From Joostella atrarenae (GTDB taxonomy: Bacteria; Bacteroidota; Bacteroidia; Flavobacteriales; Flavobacteriaceae), in the NCBI RefSeq assembly GCF_021764745.1, contig NZ_JAETXX010000013.1, positions 1-64,000 of the forward strand: 64,000 nucleotides of DNA, read 5' to 3'. A program made the translations under genes and the position numbers. The first letter of the stretch is position 1. Every line of letters begins with the position of its first letter. This document shows positions 17,422-27,400 of the stretch, in pieces. The notes under the pieces were generated by a model. The model had not been told where the DNA came from. It searched no databases and was given only the letters and a program-made list of their open reading frames with translations.

Positions 17422-20400
17422 TTATCCTTTAATTAACTTTCTTACTGCAATTCCATTTGGAGTTTCCAATACAATTGCATAAATACCAGAGGAGAAAGAG
17501 CTGATATTAAAGTTTAATATATATGCTGAATCTCCTGTTCCCTTTTTGGAGGCTACAACACTATTATTTAATAAATTAAACACTTTTACACTCACGTCTC
17601 CTTTTTCTTTTAACTCTAAAGACACATCAAAAACTCCACTCGTAGGGTTAGGATATACCATAAATTTTTCAATATTGGCTTCTCTCTCTTTCCCATCTTC
17701 TTGGTCTGTTGATGTATTGTCTCTCGCTATTACATTAACAGTTTTTGTCTGATATGCTTGACAATCTCCAACTGTAGTTAACATTGTGAGTTCATATTCT
17801 CCTACTTCATCAAAATAAAGTTCAGCTTGATCTTGATCTTTAGAAACTACTTTTGTTTGTTCAGGTAAAATCCATTCTATTGTATCTGGAATTGGGTTCG
17901 TTACATCGACAACCGTAAACCTCTCGTTTACAAAAACCTGACTAGATACAAAAAACTCTACTCCTATATCATTACCGCTCTCCTTAATCTCAATAGTATC
18001 CGTTCCTTGGCAACCTTTACTATCAGTTACTACCACAGTATAGATTCCTGCAGAACCCACAGTAATGGTAGCATCACTACTTGTAAATCCGTTTGTAGAA
18101 GACCATTGATACGTAGCATTATTATCTGCTATTGTTGCGTCTATAGTTCTTGTTTGATCATTACATAAAGTTGTTAAGTCATCTCCCAAATCCACTATCA
18201 AAGGTTCTGGATTTATCACCTCATAAGTACGCACTAAAGTTTCATTATTAAACCCTTCTATAGAAACTGTATATTTCCCAGCACATAAATTAGAAATTGT
18301 TTTTGATGTACTACCATTATCCCAAACATACTGAAAGTTTCCACTACCCTTGTTTACAATAATTGATATACTTCCATTGCAACCATCAAAACAAGTTGGA
18401 TTAACAATAATCTCTTCCACAATATCTGGTTCTGTAACCTCGTATTTTTCTGTGAGTCCACATCCATTTACATCAGTAATCATCAATTCATAATTACCTT
18501 TAATTAAATTATCTATACGGGTTGTTGACCCCATATCTTTCCCATCTTCCAATCGAGTCCATTGTATGTCATAAGGTGTTGCTCCTCCAACTATATCTAA
18601 AGAAATTTTTCCATCAGAAGCTCTAAACTCACTTGCATTTGTAATTTCGACATTCTCGATATTAATGGGTTCATAAACATTAGAAATTTCAAAAGTAGCC
18701 TCTGTCCAACAAGCATTATCATCTTTGACAGATACGGTATATGTACCTGCTGATAGGTTCTGCAAATCTTTAGAATTAGCATCATTGGACCAATAAATAT
18801 CATAAGGAGGAGTTCCCCCCGCAATACTTATTGAAATACTTCCTGTTGAATCTCCATAGCAAAAAACATCTTGCAGCGATTCCAATTTTATTTCCAAAAG
18901 ATTGGGTTCCAAGAGCGAGTAAACTTCAGAGAGCACTTTTACTCCATTGGCATCTGTTAACTGTAACTGATAATCTCCAGCTGTTAAATCTACAATGGTA
19001 GATTCATTTACAGAAAGCTCTTCTGATGTTCCTCCAATTATTTCATACCATATATAAGAGTATGGTTTTATACCCCCACTTGCATTAGCTTGAAGCTCTC
19101 CATAACTATCTCCCTTACAAAGTAGTGAGAAAGTTTCTTCAATATTGATTTCTAATTTTTCAGGCTCTACAATTACAAAGTCTTTAATTATAGAACAATT
19201 GATACTCCCCACCTCATCAGAGTTAGCGTCATTAACTACTAAAGTATAAGTCCCTGGCTCCAAACCATTAATATCCTCATCTGTACTAGAAAAACCAGTA
19301 TCCGAGAACCACTCATAAGTATATAGTGGAGTTCCTCCTGTTATCGTTACAGAAATAGCACCATCATCATAACCAAAACCTGTAATATCTCTATGTTCAT
19401 CTATTGTTAAAGAAATAGCTCCATTCGGTTGTTCTACATTAATAGTTTCGATCAGTTCACAGCCGTTTTCATCGGTTACTGTCACTGTGTAATCTCCAGA
19501 GCTAAGACCTGTAATATCTTCCGTAGAAGCACCATTACTCCATGTATATGTATAGCTACCAGTCCCTCCTGCTACAGTAATATCTATGCTTCCTTGAGTA
19601 TCACTGTAACATAGATTATCTCCAACAATACTAGTCAACTGAAGTGCTTCTGGTTCTTTCACTTCAATAGGGTTAGAAGTATAAGATGCATCTGACCCAG
19701 ATTCATCCGTAACAGTTACAACATAGCTCCCCACTGTCAAGTTTGAAATATTTTCAATGTCTCCCGAAATAAAATTCGGATCACCTACTTTTTCCCATTT
19801 ATAATGATATGGGGCTATTCCTCCTACTGGAGTTACAGCTATGCTTCCAGTAGAGAATCCATTGCACTCTACATCTACAACATTAATATTTGTATCGGGA
19901 ATCAATAATTCATCGGGTTGTGTTATTATTATTGGCGATGATAACTCTGCCGTACATCCATTTTCATCTGTTACTGTTACTTGGTAGCTACCCGCAGAAA
20001 GTGATGTTAACGTATTTTCGGTTCCTATATAATCATTTCCGTCTTTTTTCCATTCATAACTATAATTGCCAGTTCCTCCATCTGCTTCTACTTTTAGCGC
20101 ACCAATAGCTCCTCCAAAAATGTTGTTATCTATATGATCGGTTATGTTTTCGTTTATGGAAAGTTTAATAGGTTCATCTACCGTTATTAATTCGCTATAT
20201 GTCACACCACAATTAAAAATATCATTCTCCCAATCGGTAACACTTGCTATCTCTAAAGAAGCCTCATAAACAAAACTATCAATTGGAATTTCGAGGACAG
20301 AAATCCCTTTTGCAGAAAACTTCTTAAAGTTATTCATTCTACCAAACTTATAAGCAAAATCTCCATTACCCCCTGAAACTTCAATCCTAACCAAACCATC

Positions 20401-22365
20401 TGCTGCACCATTACATGTAATATGAGACACTTCCACATTATTAAAAGTAATGGGAGCTGGATCAGAAAGATCCCACGTTGCTGTTACTTGAGTAAATTCA
20501 TTTGGAGGGTCGTTCTTATCAAATACTGTTACAGTATACTCCCCTGATTCTAAATTAACAATTGTATTAGAGTCTCCAGGATATAAAACTCCATTTTTTG
20601 TCCATTCATACCTATAATCAGAAGTATTATTTATATATCCATCTTTTACCTCAACCGTTAAACTACCATCATTACCATTACTACAACTAATAGGAGTTAC
20701 ATACTCTTTATCTATAGTTATCTGTGGAGGTGATTTTAACTCCTCCACAATAGCAATATTAACACTACACTGATTACCGTTATTTAAAACTCTAATATTA
20801 TATTTCCCTGCCGCTACATTATTAAAAGTATACGAAATTGAATTACTGTTTTCACTATACACTACTTCGTTATTTTCATCTAGCAGCTGGTACTCAAATG
20901 GAGGGATTCCACTTACGCCTACTTGAACTATTCCATTAGTTGCTCCTTCATAGGTTGGATGCTTAAGTATGTTATAAGCTGTAGTTTGAAATTTTAATGG
21001 ATTTACTACTTTTTCAATTTTTTGTTCAATAAAATCAAGACTCTCGCATTCTCTTCCGTTATCTAAAACTAATTTACTTGTAAAACTATATGTAGACCCC
21101 TGTACCAAGTCTGTAAACTTATATGTATTAGATGTTGGGGGTGTTGGAGCTAACCAAGTATTTCCTCCATCTTCAGAAAACCAATATTTTCCTCCGTCAA
21201 AATCTTTTCCACTAGAAGCACTAATGACAATACTTCCTTTACTATCTACACAAACTGGCTCTATGTAATTACTACTGGTAGTTGTTACTGGACTTGGGGA
21301 TTTAATTGTAAATTTATCGGATATCTCACCACTCTTAACGACTACATTATCTCCTTCTCCTTGAATAGATTGGTAGACCACAAAATAATCTTGAGAATTT
21401 CCCGTACTTTCTATACTGGAACTTAAGTCTGGTATTATAACCTGATTTGAGCTATTAAATGTAGACACTTCATAATTCTTCAAAACTTCTGGAAAACCAT
21501 TCTCTCCAGAGCTTTCAAATAATTCCGTGTTTTTTAAATTAGCACCATCATCAAAGAAAACCCTCTGATTTAAGTCATAAACATAAAAACGCATCTTATA
21601 ACCATCATCCAGTTCATCCATAAATGTAAAAGTTACTGTACCATCACTACTATCTGAACATGTGGTATTAGTAGTTGTAGTTTTTGAATTATCTAATTCT
21701 GGGGAGCAACCGATGATAGTGTAAGTTCTTTCATTAGTATAAGTATCTTGATAACCTGTATGAAAATATATAACATCCTCATTCTTCCAATCTCTTTCAT
21801 TCAACCCAGTTTCCATAAATAATTCTTCTAAATTAAATATAGGTTTGTTTATATTGAGATTCTCTGGGAAAGAATTCCAATTTATAGCATCAAAGCTATA
21901 TTCCCATTCATAGCCATAGGATAAACTAATTTCATCCTTAGTACAAATGGGTTTATCATTTTCCTTCTTAATATGTAAGGGGTATAGCTTAATAATAAAA
22001 TCGCAAGCTCCAAAAATTTCAACCTTTCCGTTCTTAAAATCTGTTTTTGAATAATCTAATGTCTCATCAAAACCACAAGAAATAGGATCATCTAAGTCTA
22101 CCCAACTAGCTAATATTTGTATCCTAACACTTGTAAACTCTTCCTCTTCTACAAAAGCTACATCATATTCATAGCTACCAATCCCTGAAATATCTGTACC
22201 TCTATAGGTCTTCGAAAAATTTGGTCCAATAGCAACACTCCCAAAACTAGCATGATTCGAATCTCTCTGAAAAACTTCAACTAAAAATCCATATTCACTC
22301 TGCCCAAAAACTCCTTGAAGTCCTATCAATGTAAAAAATCCAAACAACAGTAAAATCTTTTTCAT
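17422..22365 (-). CDS. Giant SprB-repeat surface protein with T9SS type A tail
   Basis: 1647 residues, signal peptide ending at VFGQ (22). Roughly ten SprB-type repeats fill about 560-1440, recognisable by GG.G.Y.Y.W....S...I..LS.G.YTVTVTD.NGC (examples GGTGSYTYTWSNG and GGTPPYDIYWSND). An Ig/PKD-like domain follows (about 1450-1550). The C-terminal 75 residues (FMVYPNPTSGVFDV ... GIYAIVLETPNGIAVRKLIKG) are a type A sorting domain, so export by the type IX system and anchoring at the cell surface are expected. SprB itself is a gliding adhesin in Flavobacterium johnsoniae; this protein is much shorter. It is the last gene of a tight three-gene group, 10 bp after the FN3 gene. Confidence 0.9.
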   Translation of the reverse strand: MKKILLLFGFFTLIGLQGVFGQSEYGFLVEVFQRDSNHASFGSVAIGPNFSKTYRGTDISGIGSYEYDVAFVEEEEFTSVRIQILASWVDLDDPISCGFDETLDYSKTDFKNGKVEIFGACDFIIKLYPLHIKKENDKPICTKDEISLSYGYEWEYSFDAINWNSFPENLNINKPIFNLEELFMETGLNERDWKNEDVIYFHTGYQDTYTNERTYTIIGCSPELDNSKTTTTNTTCSDSSDGTVTFTFMDELDDGYKMRFYVYDLNQRVFFDDGANLKNTELFESSGENGFPEVLKNYEVSTFNSSNQVIIPDLSSSIESTGNSQDYFVVYQSIQGEGDNVVVKSGEISDKFTIKSPSPVTTTSSNYIEPVCVDSKGSIVISASSGKDFDGGKYWFSEDGGNTWLAPTPPTSNTYKFTDLVQGSTYSFTSKLVLDNGRECESLDFIEQKIEKVVNPLKFQTTAYNILKHPTYEGATNGIVQVGVSGIPPFEYQLLDENNEVVYSENSNSISYTFNNVAAGKYNIRVLNNGNQCSVNIAIVEELKSPPQITIDKEYVTPISCSNGNDGSLTVEVKDGYINNTSDYRYEWTKNGVLYPGDSNTIVNLESGEYTVTVFDKNDPPNEFTQVTATWDLSDPAPITFNNVEVSHITCNGAADGLVRIEVSGGNGDFAYKFGRMNNFKKFSAKGISVLEIPIDSFVYEASLEIASVTDWENDIFNCGVTYSELITVDEPIKLSINENITDHIDNNIFGGAIGALKVEADGGTGNYSYEWKKDGNDYIGTENTLTSLSAGSYQVTVTDENGCTAELSSPIIITQPDELLIPDTNINVVDVECNGFSTGSIAVTPVGGIAPYHYKWEKVGDPNFISGDIENISNLTVGSYVVTVTDESGSDASYTSNPIEVKEPEALQLTSIVGDNLCYSDTQGSIDITVAGGTGSYTYTWSNGASTEDITGLSSGDYTVTVTDENGCELIETINVEQPNGAISLTIDEHRDITGFGYDDGAISVTITGGTPLYTYEWFSDTGFSSTDEDINGLEPGTYTLVVNDANSDEVGSINCSIIKDFVIVEPEKLEINIEETFSLLCKGDSYGELQANASGGIKPYSYIWYEIIGGTSEELSVNESTIVDLTAGDYQLQLTDANGVKVLSEVYSLLEPNLLEIKLESLQDVFCYGDSTGSISISIAGGTPPYDIYWSNDANSKDLQNLSAGTYTVSVKDDNACWTEATFEISNVYEPINIENVEITNASEFRASDGKISLDIVGGATPYDIQWTRLEDGKDMGSTTRIDNLIKGNYELMITDVNGCGLTEKYEVTEPDIVEEIIVNPTCFDGCNGSISIIVNKGSGNFQYVWDNGSTSKTISNLCAGKYTVSIEGFNNETLVRTYEVINPEPLIVDLGDDLTTLCNDQTRTIDATIADNNATYQWSSTNGFTSSDATITVGSAGIYTVVVTDSKGCQGTDTIEIKESGNDIGVEFFVSSQVFVNERFTVVDVTNPIPDTIEWILPEQTKVVSKDQDQAELYFDEVGEYELTMLTTVGDCQAYQTKTVNVIARDNTSTDQEDGKEREANIEKFMVYPNPTSGVFDVSLELKEKGDVSVKVFNLLNNSVVASKKGTGDSAYILNFNISSFSSGIYAIVLETPNGIAVRKLIKG

Positions 22366-22375
22366 AATCGTAATT

Positions 22376-24463
22376 TTAATAGATTACTTCTATCTCTTTA
22401 ATTTCAGACAATACTCCTCCTTCTGTTACCACTTGTAATCCATAGCGGTAATCAGTATTAATTTCCAACTCGTAATCTTCGTATCGAGTAATATCCCCTT
22501 CAAAAGTTTTAAAAAGTTTTAGTTTTTTGTCTTTTGAAGCTCTGTAAAGTTTGTATTCCACAACCGCTTCTACTTTTGCATTCCATGTTAATATGACAAT
22601 CCGCAACTCTCTGTTTGGAAAACCATTAAAACGGATATCATCAGGTTTTATGACCCCTCTTTCTGTTCTTACTGCTACAGGGGTTGCTGGTGTACTTTCT
22701 AATTGATTATCATCTAGAGCTGTGATAGTAAAACTGTAATGTTTACCACTCTCTATTGAAGTATCTATGTATGAATATGGCTTTAAAGTATCTAAAACTG
22801 CTAATTGCTCCCACCCTAACTCATCAATTAACAAGTCTTTTCTATACACAGCATAACTAACAACATCTTCACTAGAGCTTGGAATAAAGTCTATTTGCAC
22901 TCCATCCTTTGCAACTTTATAATCATTAATAACGGGAGCCGAAGGCGCTGATAAATCTGGTTTTTCAAGAGTTAATACCTCAGAAAAATCCGATGCATTA
23001 TAGCGCTGATCTTCTGCCAAAACCTTGTAATAAATATTTTCATTCAAATTATTTACTGGGATCGTATCTATGAATTGATTCTCTTTATAAACTACATTTG
23101 TTATTTGCGCGAACTCTGCTTCTATATTATTGGATCGATACACTCGATAACCCGCTAAATCTGGCTCTACATTTTTTTGCCATTGAAGTTTAACAACCCC
23201 AGTTGTATCAATTTCTCCCTCCAAAAGCATAGGAGGATTAGGTGGAATGGAATCCACTGGCTGCACAATTGCTGCAAATGATGGGTTTTCTGTACCATTT
23301 TTTCCTATTGCAATAACTTTGAAGTAATTAATTCGTCTTAATTTATCGTATGTTGTTTTACGAGTCTGCGGAGATAATCCGTCAACTACGGTTTCATACA
23401 TGCCTGTTGCAGTATTGGAACGTCGCAATTCAAATCCTTCAATTTTACTTTCCCCTTCTTCTGGAAATTCCCATTCGATAACTGCTGTTTCATCATTTAC
23501 AATATCTTTAAGGCTAATATGTGGATTGAATTTTAACAACTCTCTCCCCTCTCCTTTTATAGATTCTGTGACAGGTCCAACTTCTCCAAATGAAGTTATT
23601 CCTTTCAATCTATAATGTATAGTTTTTCCATTTGGTATTGAGTCCACCATAAATAATGATAGCGTAGGATCTTCTGTATTCTTTTCTGCATTAAAAATTG
23701 GTTGTTCATTTAGTGGCTTATAATTATTACCATCTAATGATTTTTCAACCTTATAACTAGTATAAATACTCTTTAATAAGCTAAAGTTCCAACTTATTTG
23801 AGCCTCCTTATCACCATAAATTACTGAAAAATCTATAGGAGTTGGCAACTCTTCATACATATCTGTTCCCGCATAACCACTCCCTGATTTTATATCAAAA
23901 AGTTCTGAATTTGCAACTTTAACCCGATATAAATACCGTTCTCCAGGAATTACAGTATTATCTTCTAAACCTAAGCCTGCTAACTTAGCAGCTTCATAGC
24001 TCTGTTCTGCTGCTAAAAGCGCAAATGTAAATCGTTGTTCTTGCTGACTATTCGCCTCCATTACAGCATCTAAACCAACTTGAGATGAAATTTTAAAATT
24101 CTTACCATATAATGCTTGTGCTAATATTGCTGCATTATTATCATTATTTGCAATGGTTTCCCAATCTGGTAGTGGAGCTGGTTTGATTGGCTCTTGATTT
24201 AAAGTAATTGTTTCTAATGGTAAAACTGCCTCTCCATTTCTAGAAATAGTTACGCGTTCTACATAGAAGCCAATATCGTTCGTTTTTTTCCATGCATATG
24301 GCATATTTGGTGCCCAACGTAACATTACCTTATTTTCTAACGACCTTGTGATAACTTTTATCTCAGGGACTTCTATTTCTTGGGTAAACGCTGAAATGCT
24401 CCCTAAAATAAATAGTAAGATAATAAGCTGCTTTCTATATTGATTAGTCCTCATTTTAATCAT
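22376..24463 (-). CDS. Exported multi-FN3 protein of the surface cluster
   Basis: About 695 residues. A signal peptide is seen in MIKMRTNQYRKQLIILLFILGSISAFTQ. Most of the rest reads as fibronectin type III-like repeats (for example VKLQWQKNVEPDLAGYRVYRS, VVSYAVYRKDLLIDELGWEQLA, VVEYKLYRASKDKK). No T9SS tail is visible. The longest frame begins at 24565 inside the upstream gene, but the signal peptide fixes the start at ATG 24463 or ATG 24454; the first overlaps the upstream TAA (24456-24458) and the second follows it by one base, which implies translational coupling with the 1609-aa gene. Confidence 0.8.
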   Translation of the reverse strand: MIKMRTNQYRKQLIILLFILGSISAFTQEIEVPEIKVITRSLENKVMLRWAPNMPYAWKKTNDIGFYVERVTISRNGEAVLPLETITLNQEPIKPAPLPDWETIANNDNNAAILAQALYGKNFKISSQVGLDAVMEANSQQEQRFTFALLAAEQSYEAAKLAGLGLEDNTVIPGERYLYRVKVANSELFDIKSGSGYAGTDMYEELPTPIDFSVIYGDKEAQISWNFSLLKSIYTSYKVEKSLDGNNYKPLNEQPIFNAEKNTEDPTLSLFMVDSIPNGKTIHYRLKGITSFGEVGPVTESIKGEGRELLKFNPHISLKDIVNDETAVIEWEFPEEGESKIEGFELRRSNTATGMYETVVDGLSPQTRKTTYDKLRRINYFKVIAIGKNGTENPSFAAIVQPVDSIPPNPPMLLEGEIDTTGVVKLQWQKNVEPDLAGYRVYRSNNIEAEFAQITNVVYKENQFIDTIPVNNLNENIYYKVLAEDQRYNASDFSEVLTLEKPDLSAPSAPVINDYKVAKDGVQIDFIPSSSEDVVSYAVYRKDLLIDELGWEQLAVLDTLKPYSYIDTSIESGKHYSFTITALDDNQLESTPATPVAVRTERGVIKPDDIRFNGFPNRELRIVILTWNAKVEAVVEYKLYRASKDKKLKLFKTFEGDITRYEDYELEINTDYRYGLQVVTEGGVLSEIKEIEVIY

Positions 24464-27400
24464 TTCTGTAGTCAATATCATATCCTTTTTCATGAATTCC
24501 TCCTGGCGTTCTGTATATAAGTTGCGCTCCAAATTTATCAAATGGTAATGGAGGGAATGTTCCATTCATTATATATTTATATTTCTCAAACATTGCTTGA
24601 TTCACATCATTACCATTACTATATTTATTTACTATTTTATCCCGTAGATAAACAAAATCTTCATTGTATTGATACGGAAGGTTATAAACAAAAGGAATTC
24701 TATTTTTAACCCAGTAAGAGTTTGGATTTGTTAAATAACTTGCCATATAATTATTCGATAAGTAAAAAGATCGAGCTGGAGGAACTCCCAGAATCTCTTC
24801 CTCTCTATCTACCCTTATCGTTCCATCTAATGGGTAATTTTCATATATCAATGGATAAACTTTTCTCTTATAATAAGAATCTTTTAGGTCAGCTTTTGCT
24901 GAGATCAACGCCTCTCCATTTGTTAACTTCACTCCCTTTATTTCTGCTTCTTCAAAGGGTTCATAGTTATTTACAACTATCGACATAGAATGCACATTAG
25001 CATAGATATAATTTGTTACGTTACCTGTTATATTTAAACTTTTCACCTTCTTCCCGAAAGTTTCATATTCACTGGTATGAAACCCAAATTCTAATAACGA
25101 TTTTGGTTTCCCTGTTATTAATTTATTTGCTGCTGCCTTTTTATTAGAAACCGTTGCACTAGCGTTGGCATCCATATTTTGTACATCTCCAGTGTCTTTA
25201 TTAAACCAACTAGTATCCCCAGATTCATCACTAAGAACTACTTCTGACTCTTCTACTACAATTTCTGTTTCTACATCCTGACCAGGAGGAAATGCCATTA
25301 AATTAAACTCATAATCTGTATTCACCATGATCTCTGGTATATCAAAAAACACTGTGCTCTTTGACTGGTCTACTTTAATATCGGTTCTTCTTACAGTGCC
25401 ATTGCTTGAAGTAAACTCTCCTTTAATTGTATAATCACCATTAAACAAATAATCTTGAAAGAAACCCATCTTCACATACCCTTTGTTGTATTCTTGTCCA
25501 TAAAAATTCTTCTGATCTTTTATTGGATACATATACGTGATATTCTCAAATGGAATATGGTCTGGTGCTTTATCAGTTATAAAAGACAACTCGCGTTTCT
25601 CTGTAACTAATTTTCCATTATCTGTCAATGTAGAAAAGTTTCCATTTTTATATTCATCAAAGCTTACTTCTACTTTTACATTCACTCTTTTTTTAGATGG
25701 TAGCGTAAGAACAGGAATAAAACTAACAGCATCATTCGTACTATTATATTCTAATCTTCCTTCTAGCTCCTTCCCTTCGGAAGTAACTTTAAATTCTTTA
25801 AGTTTAATTCTAAAGGTTCTCTCTCCTTCATCGGTTTGAACAGTAAAATTCTCATTTACTGTGTAATTAAATACCGCTTGTGGAGCTGTAAAAACAGATA
25901 CTTTCCCCTCATTATCTGCAGGTTTTACATCCGAAATAATGGGAACTCCCACTGCTTCCGACATATTCTCCATAATACATTCTTCCCCAAATTCAACTTT
26001 AATTCGGTATCTACCTTTTACAAGACCACCTAAAATACTATAATACATCCCTACGTATCCTTCAACAAATACGGGGTTTGGAAATTGTCCTCGGAGCAAT
26101 GCTGCTATTCCTGCTTGAATAATTGGAAACTTTCCATTTATAAATAATAAATTTACTTCTACTCCAAACTCTCCATAAAGATATGCATAGACTTGCCCCA
26201 TGGAATACCATCCATTATTCCCTACGGGGCCACTTCGTCCTTTACACTTTGCATTTGCATAATAGGCATGCATCACGTCGAAACCTGCTCCTGCCTCTAT
26301 AAAAGCATAAAAAATTCCTGAATTAAAATTCTTTCGGTATACAAAATTAAGCCCAAAAGCAAAGCCTCTTCCCGCAGTTAATTCATTATCCCTTCTGTTA
26401 TCATTGAGGATATCATCTCCTAAAATTTGTAGAATTCTTGGATGTGGAGCTACTTGATCTGGAAGATTATCTCCTGTCATAAAATATCCACCAATCTCGA
26501 ACTCTTCTGGAGGAACAGAAAATAAAATACCTAATCTGTTCACTGGTGTTCCTAAATGTAGATACCACTCATCAGGACCATCATGAATTACAGCATATCC
26601 TGCACGATTTGATGTTCCTGCACCCCTAATCCCTTCTAAATCTATATAAACTTCAAATTCCCCATGAAAAGTATTTGTTGTAAAATCTTTTTCAATTCCA
26701 ACATAAACTCCAACTCTCCCATTTTGAGCTACATCACTTAACGGAATTGCTTTCTTACCAAGTCCTAAAAAATTACCACTCTTACTTAGACCGTCAACTA
26801 ACTGCTTATTATCTTCATAAAAAGTATTAACTTTATCTAATAATGGAAAACTAGCACTTTCGCCTTTAGTACTAGCGAAATCTCCTTTTTCCTTAGACAT
26901 AAAAGTTCCTTCTCCTATAAAACCAATTTTATTTAGTCCTCCATTAGTATTGAATTGCATTTCTAAAAAAGCTTTCCCACTAAATGTTCCTGGATTTGGA
27001 AGTCCAATTTCAACTCCGGCTCGCAAGCCCAGCCCATAATCAGCCTCCGGAAAATATTTTGCCTTGGATGGAGTAAAACTATCTTTGCCATTAATTTCTC
27101 TTCGCATTCTATAAGAAAGCCCCCCCGTAAAAGACTTTATTAATAATTTTCCTCCCCCATTCTCCTTTTTATTATCAGACCATACATCTACAAACCAGTA
27201 TCTAAAATCTGTAGAACCAAACATTGCTTTCCCCTCTACTACTAATTCTAACTTTTTAAAACCTACTCTTACATCTGCCTCAAAACCATCTCCATAAGTA
27301 GGATCATTTCTAAATACGTTTAATTCAGCTTTAAAACCATAACCACTTTGATCTGTATCAAGTTTTGGAATACCAAAATCTACGCTATCAAACTTCCATT

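Noticed and set aside
24464-24565. Longer N-terminus for the FN3 protein
   Set aside because: The extra 34 residues overlap the 1609-aa gene and precede a clear signal peptide; they are out-of-frame translation of that gene.
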